From Chitinophagaceae bacterium (GTDB lineage: Bacteria; Bacteroidota; Bacteroidia; Chitinophagales; Chitinophagaceae), in contig JAIPBY010000110.1 of NCBI GenBank assembly GCA_021738605.1, positions 1-8,143 of the forward strand: 8,143 bases of DNA. The letters are read 5' to 3'. The position numbers and the translations under genes were made by a program. Below, in pieces: positions 6,705-8,143 of this stretch; the first letter of the stretch is position 1; every line of letters begins with the position of its first letter. The notes beneath the pieces were generated by a model. It did not search any database and was not told the origin of the DNA. It saw only the letters and a program-made list of their open reading frames with translations.

Positions 6705-6709
6705 CTTTG
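6682..6709 (+). promoter_or_regulatory. Candidate distal promoter for the susC-like gene (TTA-N17-TAACTTTG)
   Basis: TAACTTTG (6702-6709) is an exact TAnnTTTG -7 box on the + strand, with TTA (6682-6684) 17 bp upstream in place of TTG. A start near 6715 would give a leader of about 355 nt before the susC ATG. Confidence 0.27.
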
Positions 6710-6782
6710 AAATTGTCATCAATTTTTCATGAAGAAAATTCTTACAATACTGTTTTATGGGAGGGATTATTCTAAAATATTC

Positions 6783-6885
6783 ATCATTTTTTAAATGATT
6801 GTCTCAATAAACGACCTTATACATTGAATATTTTATACATATAAATATTTTTAATGTGAAATTATTTTTTAAGAACGCATAATTT
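6783..6885. repeat. Cluster of three AT-rich inverted repeats in the susC upstream region
   Basis: The first is ATCATTT (6783-6789) with AAATGAT (6793-6799). The second is nested: ACATT (6821-6825) with AATGT (6853-6857) outside, and AATATTT (6827-6833) with AAATATT (6843-6849) inside. The third is AAATTAT (6859-6865) with ATAATTT (6879-6885), followed by six further T residues. They could be operators, weak RNA hairpins in a leader, or by-products of extreme AT content. Confidence 0.35.
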
Positions 6886-6991
6886 TTTTTTAGGTTTAAT
6901 TTACCTTGAAAATATTTATAAAGTGTTGTAAATCATTATTTAGTGTCTTAGTATTTTGTTCAGTTTAGTCATTAAGGGGGTTGTTTTTTAC

Positions 6992-7020
6992 TTGCTCAAG
7001 GATAAAAAGTGAATAAATTG
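6992..7020 (+). promoter_or_regulatory. Candidate proximal promoter for the susC-like gene (TTG-N19-TAAATTG)
   Basis: TTG (6992-6994) and TAAATTG (7014-7020) are separated by exactly 19 bp, the Bacteroidota optimum. The -7 box is one T short of TAnnTTTG. A start near 7026 would leave a leader of about 45 nt. No Shine-Dalgarno lies at the usual distance; the AAGGAG at 7031-7036 is 34 bases from the ATG. Confidence 0.33.
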
Positions 7021-7070
7021 TTATATTCGCAAGGAGAAATTCATCGTATTTCAAACCAAAAATCAACTGC

Positions 7071-8143
7071 ATGAGAAAACTTACGCTGTTCATGTGCTGT
7101 TTGCTTTTTGCATTACCAATGGTATTTGCGCAAACAGTTGTAAAGGGGAAGGTGTCGGATTCCGACGGTTCTCCTTTGTCAGGTGTATCGATCAAGGTAG
7201 CTGGTTCCCAAATAGGAACTATTTCTGCTGCTGACGGTACTTTTTCGCTTTCTGTGAAGGACCTCAACACCAACCTTGAGGTAACCTACGTAGGGTATGA
7301 CCGCATCAATGTTCGTGCTGGTTCAAACCTTTCCAACATTTCGCTGAAGTCTGCCACTTCTGGTCTTCAAGAGGTTGTAGTAACAGCACAAGGTATCCGC
7401 AGGGAGAAAAAAGCCCTTGGATATGCTGTTGCTTCAGTAGACAAAAAAGCATTGGAACTTCGCCCTGACGGAGACGTTGTTCGTCTCTTGAATGGTAAAG
7501 CTCCCGGTGTTGACATCCTCAACTCCAGCGGTATGTCAGGTTCTGGTACCAACATCATCATCCGTGGTGTAAACACCATTTCTGGTAGCTCTACTCCACT
7601 CTTTATTGTGGATGGTGTTCCTTTTGATGCGTCTACCAATGCCCAGGCAAGCTTCGTTTATGGTAATACAACTTCCAGCCGTTTCTTGGATCTTGATCCC
7701 AACAGCATTGAGAACATCAGTGTTTTGAAAGGATTGAGTGCAACCACCCTCTATGGTGAGTTGGGCCGTAATGGTGTGGTATTGGTTACTACAAAAAACA
7801 GCTCATCCAGGCGTTCAAACAAGAAAAATGAAGTAACTGTTTCACAATCATTGTTTGCCAACGAGGTTGCCAACCTTCCTGATTACCAGGATACATGGGG
7901 TGGTGGATTTGACAATGGTGTAGGTTTCGCTTTCTTCTCCAACTGGGGTGGAAAATTCAAGACTCCTGCAGATTCAGTTGCACATCCTTATGACAGGGCT
8001 TCTTCTTCTGCTTTTGGTACTCCCTGGAGGACAGCGTTCCCTCAGTTTGTAGGTGCCAAAATTGCGTATGAGCCCAACAACTCTGTAAGAGATTTCTTCA
8101 ATACAGGTATCATCCGCACCACTTCTGTGGGTGTTACAAGTTC
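7071..8143 (+). CDS. SusC/RagA family TonB-linked outer-membrane receptor, N-terminal 357 residues (3' end outside window)
   Basis: SusC-type proteins are outer-membrane beta-barrels that import glycans, peptides or other large nutrients with a SusD lipoprotein lid, powered by TonB. The frame from the ATG at 7071 is open to the right edge. A signal peptide is clear, with likely cleavage after VFA-20. Residues 24-95 form a carboxypeptidase-D-like regulatory domain (VKGKVSDSDGSPLSGVSI and onward). A TonB-box-like stretch, EVVVTAQG, follows at 101-108. The plug domain follows: RPDGDVVRLLNGKAPGV (131-147), IIIRGVNTI (162-170), PLFIVDGVPFD (176-186) and SVLKGLSATTLYGELGRNGVVLVTTK (217-242). The last motif has ELGRNG where many family members have SRGANG. 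Usual full length is near 1,000 residues, so about two thirds lie beyond the window. Glycine codons are mostly GGT, consistent with high expression. The substrate cannot be told. Confidence 0.94.
   Translation, partial: MRKLTLFMCCLLFALPMVFAQTVVKGKVSDSDGSPLSGVSIKVAGSQIGTISAADGTFSLSVKDLNTNLEVTYVGYDRINVRAGSNLSNISLKSATSGLQEVVVTAQGIRREKKALGYAVASVDKKALELRPDGDVVRLLNGKAPGVDILNSSGMSGSGTNIIIRGVNTISGSSTPLFIVDGVPFDASTNAQASFVYGNTTSSRFLDLDPNSIENISVLKGLSATTLYGELGRNGVVLVTTKNSSSRRSNKKNEVTVSQSLFANEVANLPDYQDTWGGGFDNGVGFAFFSNWGGKFKTPADSVAHPYDRASSSAFGTPWRTAFPQFVGAKIAYEPNNSVRDFFNTGIIRTTSVGVTS

Larger units (their letters stand above)
6520..7070. other. Gene-free AT-rich region between radA and the susC-like gene
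   Basis: No ORF with family resemblance is present on either strand in these 551 bp. The left third (6520-6710) holds an intrinsic terminator on the - strand and two outward-facing -7-like boxes. The middle (6720-6890) is very AT-rich and contains three inverted repeats. The right part (6990-7070) holds a possible proximal promoter and the short leader of the susC-like gene. A 21-codon ORF (6729-6794) is present but unsupported. Confidence 0.7.

Noticed and set aside
6859..6891. Hairpin AAATTAT/ATAATTT followed by a T-run on the + strand
   Set aside because: The stem is pure A/T with a 13-base loop, too weak for an intrinsic terminator. It is kept only as part of the inverted-repeat cluster.
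6965..7273. A 102-codon - strand frame across the susC start
   Set aside because: It is antisense to the signal peptide and first domain of the SusC-like protein and shows no domain. It also does not reach the terminator at 6589-6622, so it does not explain it.
1..8143. Mobile elements, CRISPR arrays, tRNA or rRNA genes, defence systems
   Set aside because: No transposase, integrase, terminal inverted repeat pair, regularly spaced repeat or tRNA/rRNA-like sequence was seen; the coding part is ordinary chromosomal housekeeping.

Overview
This window looks like a chromosome segment of a Bacteroidota bacterium, most likely in or near the family Chitinophagaceae. The evidence is a SusC/RagA TonB-linked receptor, a RicT-like PSP1 protein with the cysteine-rich N-terminus usual in this phylum, a lack of Shine-Dalgarno sequences in front of genes, and several TAnnTTTG-like -7 elements, which are the Bacteroidota promoter type. 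The family placement is inference from overall gene character, not from a search.

Layout. Positions 1-1209 (+) hold the end of a CPBP-family membrane protease and a complete cdsA (CDP-diglyceride synthase), with stop and start codons abutting. Positions 1217-3831 (-) hold holB (clamp-loader delta' subunit) followed by ricT. This pair converges on cdsA with a 7-bp gap. A 99-bp divergent spacer separates holB from a secreted glutathione-peroxidase-like protein (3931-4449, +). That gene converges on comF with only 2 bp between the stop codons. comF lies downstream of radA in a - strand pair (4452-6519). A 551-bp AT-rich gene-free region (6520-7070) follows, then the first 357 residues of a SusC-type receptor that runs off the right edge.

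How the genes fit together. Most of the window is compact housekeeping: phospholipid synthesis (cdsA), replication (holB), RNA-processing-linked RicT, recombination and DNA uptake (radA, comF) and peroxide defence. The SusC gene begins an envelope nutrient-uptake locus whose partner, normally SusD, should lie beyond the window. Its glycine codons are mostly GGT, unlike the mixed use in cdsA, which suggests high expression.

Most interesting area. The coding part is conventional. The radA-susC intergenic region is less so. On the - strand it holds a convincing intrinsic terminator (hairpin 6597-6622, seven-base U-run from 6595-6589) with no - strand gene in front of it. About 55 bp further upstream, two -7-like boxes face away from each other with 17 bp between them (6677-6684 and 6702-6709). 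Together they suggest a small RNA of roughly 80 nt on the - strand and a long, structured leader for susC on the + strand. Both are predictions from motif reading only.
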